The notes under the pieces: model-generated
What the model was told of the DNA's origin: nothing
Databases searched by the model: none
What the model saw: only the letters and a program-made list of their open reading frames with translations
DNA from: Rhodococcoides trifolii
Lineage (GTDB): Bacteria > Actinomycetota > Actinomycetes > Mycobacteriales > Mycobacteriaceae
Length of the DNA: 64,000 bases
NCBI RefSeq assembly: GCF_014635345.1
Contig: NZ_BMCU01000004.1
Coordinates: 408,442-472,441, forward strand
Direction of reading: 5' to 3'
Shown here: one piece after another, positions 62,576-64,000 of the stretch
Numbering within the stretch: position 1 is the first letter of the stretch
How the letters are laid out: every line of letters begins with the position of its first letter
Translations under genes and position numbers: made by a program

Positions 62576-63300
62576 CTGCGGTCGGACATTATTCGTGTAG
62601 CGGCAATGCCCATTCCCTCGCGAATCCTATGCTTGAACGTTCCGTAAGGCACCCCGGTCGAGCCGCTGATTCCCTCGATGTGGAGTCTTCGCCGGAACTG
62701 AACCCAGGCGAGACCGTCGAAACGAGTTTGCGCAAAGCGAAGCGCTGCAGCGTGTTCTAGGTATCTGCCGTTTATTTCGTCTACCAGTGGTTCGAGGCCA
62801 GTCATATACGTGGTCCAGGTGGCGCAGTCTGTGACGAAGTATTTGGTATCTACCTGCTTGAGATCCGACGAGACTCGGCACGATATGAACCGATCGAAGG
62901 ACGCGCAGCGGGAGAGGAGGGTTGCGTGATTCTTGACTTTCAAGCGGCCGGTTATTTTGGTCACCGTCCGAATGGGTATAGGACTAAGGTTTAGGAATTC
63001 GGCCACGCGATCGAACATCAAGGCCTCGCCGTTCCCTTTACCTTTCTCGGACACTGACGGGTCCTCTAGATACGACAACGTGGAAAGTGCGTGACCCTCC
63101 CGCCGGGCAACGGTCTCAAAGTCTGATAAATCGGCGTTTGTGTTCTCTACAAACAGAATCTGAGCTCGGTCGGGCTTAATTTCCCGCGCATAGAAAGCGA
63201 GAGCCGACTCATAGTCTGCGCGTCGCATGCCCCAGTCCGAACGTCGTAACGTTGGAACTGATCGGGGTTCGACGGAGGCTGTCAGTACGTAGAGATCCAA
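62566..63300 (-). CDS. Protein of unknown function in the polysaccharide cluster
   Basis: The 244-residue protein has a TTG start with AAGGG upstream and no signal or membrane segment. The N-terminal third looks alpha/beta (MDLYVLTASVEPRSVPTLRR, then AQILFVENTNADLSDFETVA) with an acidic ENTNADLSD motif and KGKGNGEALMFD; the C-terminal part has WVQFRRRLHIEGI. The pattern resembles capsule-cluster proteins that act on glycan transfer, but I do not recognise it. It is convergent with the Wzy-like gene in the low-GC segment. Confidence 0.65.
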   Translation of the reverse strand: MDLYVLTASVEPRSVPTLRRSDWGMRRADYESALAFYAREIKPDRAQILFVENTNADLSDFETVARREGHALSTLSYLEDPSVSEKGKGNGEALMFDRVAEFLNLSPIPIRTVTKITGRLKVKNHATLLSRCASFDRFISCRVSSDLKQVDTKYFVTDCATWTTYMTGLEPLVDEINGRYLEHAAALRFAQTRFDGLAWVQFRRRLHIEGISGSTGVPYGTFKHRIREGMGIAATRIMSDRSYL

Positions 63301-63810
63301 TTCTGTGCCCTTATCTTTGCTCTAGTCCTGGCGTTCTGCGCAGATTTCATTGCAACAGTGAAAAGCAGATTGTAGATGCGCTGATCACTCGAACACAAAC
63401 CCTTCGAGCATCGAACCTGGCGTGCATGTGTCGTGAATTCGATGAGCCGGTGATTGTCGCATTCCCTTAGATCAGCTCACGAGAGAATTGCTGAAAACTG
63501 CCTGCCTCGACCGCCTCGACGTTCCGCCTTGTCATCGCGCAAGGCAACCCAAACCGCGGTCGCGTCGCTGCACTGATGAGCCCTAGCGAGCACGCAACGC
63601 CGGTCCTGCGTTCGGTCGCCCCATGGGCTGACACTACCGCAGGATGCGCGCTCAGGAGGCGTGGTGACGGCTAGGCAGTCGCGACCGTGCGTATGAGATT
63701 ACGGTGTGGTGTTCATCAGACGATGCTCGGTCAGTGAGACAAGTCAGGCGTCGTTATTTGACGCTGGTACAGGTTAGAAGAAATGTAACTCACCGGGGTG
63801 TGGTCGCACC
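63301..63810. other. Intergenic region (510 bp) with possible gene remnant
   Basis: The gap separates the unknown gene from rmlC. A minus-strand frame of about 66 codons (roughly 63470-63665) is open without a good start and could be the tail of a lost gene (it includes LPCAMTRRNVEAVEAGSFQQ). The composition changes back toward high GC near 63800. No transposase motif was recognised. Confidence 0.35.
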
Positions 63811-64000
63811 TCAGATACCTTTCGAGACAAAGGACGGCGCCGCCTTGTCCTTCTCGGAGAGTTGGTATTCGAGGGCGGACCCGTCGCGGCCGTGCGTGGG
63901 CCAGTCGATGGCCAGGTCGGGGTCGAGTGGGTTCAGGTCGCGGTCCAGGGACGGGGTGTATTCGATGGAGCACAGGTACATCACCGTCGACTTGTCCTCG
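63811..64000 (-). CDS. rmlC: dTDP-4-dehydrorhamnose 3,5-epimerase, C-terminal part
   Basis: The minus-strand frame entering from the right edge ends at the TGA at 63811-63813. It shows the RmlC C-terminus: VMYLCSIEYTPSLDRDLNPL, then DPDLAIDWP, then SEKDKAAPSFVSKGI. RmlC converts dTDP-4-keto-6-deoxyglucose to the L-lyxo form on the way to dTDP-rhamnose, used in the arabinogalactan linker and in surface polymers. About two thirds of the gene lies outside the window. A different frame of the same strand (63731-63973) is a shadow. Confidence 0.9.
   Translation of the reverse strand, partial: EDKSTVMYLCSIEYTPSLDRDLNPLDPDLAIDWPTHGRDGSALEYQLSEKDKAAPSFVSKGI

Noticed and set aside
63731..63973. 80-codon minus-strand frame at the right edge
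   Set aside because: A different frame of the same strand carries the unmistakable RmlC C-terminus.

Overview
The window is high-GC actinobacterial DNA, most likely from Rhodococcus or a close mycolic-acid-producing relative. The reasons are a single-polypeptide type I fatty acid synthase, a short GTG-started dCTP deaminase next to tRNA-Gly, an E1-like/nitroreductase fusion (MoeY/Rv1355c type) followed by a GGDEF-EAL protein as in mycobacteria, actin-like ATPases with Thr/Pro-rich tails, an LGFP-repeat protein, frequent GTG starts and several 4-base GTGA gene overlaps. The assignment rests on gene content recalled from these families; no search was run.

Bases 1-21,200 are mainly housekeeping and regulation: a truncated cation-diffusion transporter, a conserved protein, a large LuxR-type ATPase regulator, purA, an LGFP protein, an O6-methylguanine methyltransferase, a MocR-type regulator, a DUF3072 protein, a divergent HxlR/QorB pair, a three-gene operon (acyltransferase-like protein, E1-like/nitroreductase fusion, GGDEF-EAL protein), an alkyltransferase-like protein, tRNA-Gly(CCC), a DUF559 nuclease-like gene bracketed by palindromes, dcd, and three genes for actin/Hsp70-like or tail-bearing membrane proteins.

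Bases 21,209-30,019 hold one giant gene, fas. It carries palindromic insert-like elements that stay in frame in linker positions. One of these families also occurs twice between the LuxR-type gene and purA.

Bases 30,300-64,000 form a large cell-surface polysaccharide locus: glycosyltransferases, an LCP ligase, two polyprenyl-phosphate sugar-1-phosphate transferases, three flippases, two O-antigen ligase/polymerase-like proteins, a Wzz/BY-kinase fusion with a six-residue tyrosine ladder, two membrane O-acyltransferases, two hexapeptide acetyltransferases, two secreted glycoside hydrolases, two secreted lipases, and nucleotide-sugar genes (gmd, ugd and the 3' end of rmlC). The likely flow is: sugar nucleotides are made, a PGT primes the lipid carrier, glycosyltransferases extend, flippases export, polymerase/ligase and chain-length kinase assemble, LCP attaches to the wall, and acyltransferases or hydrolases modify. 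The part from about 57.8 to 63.7 kb has visibly lower GC and probably is a strain-variable, horizontally exchanged serotype-like cassette.
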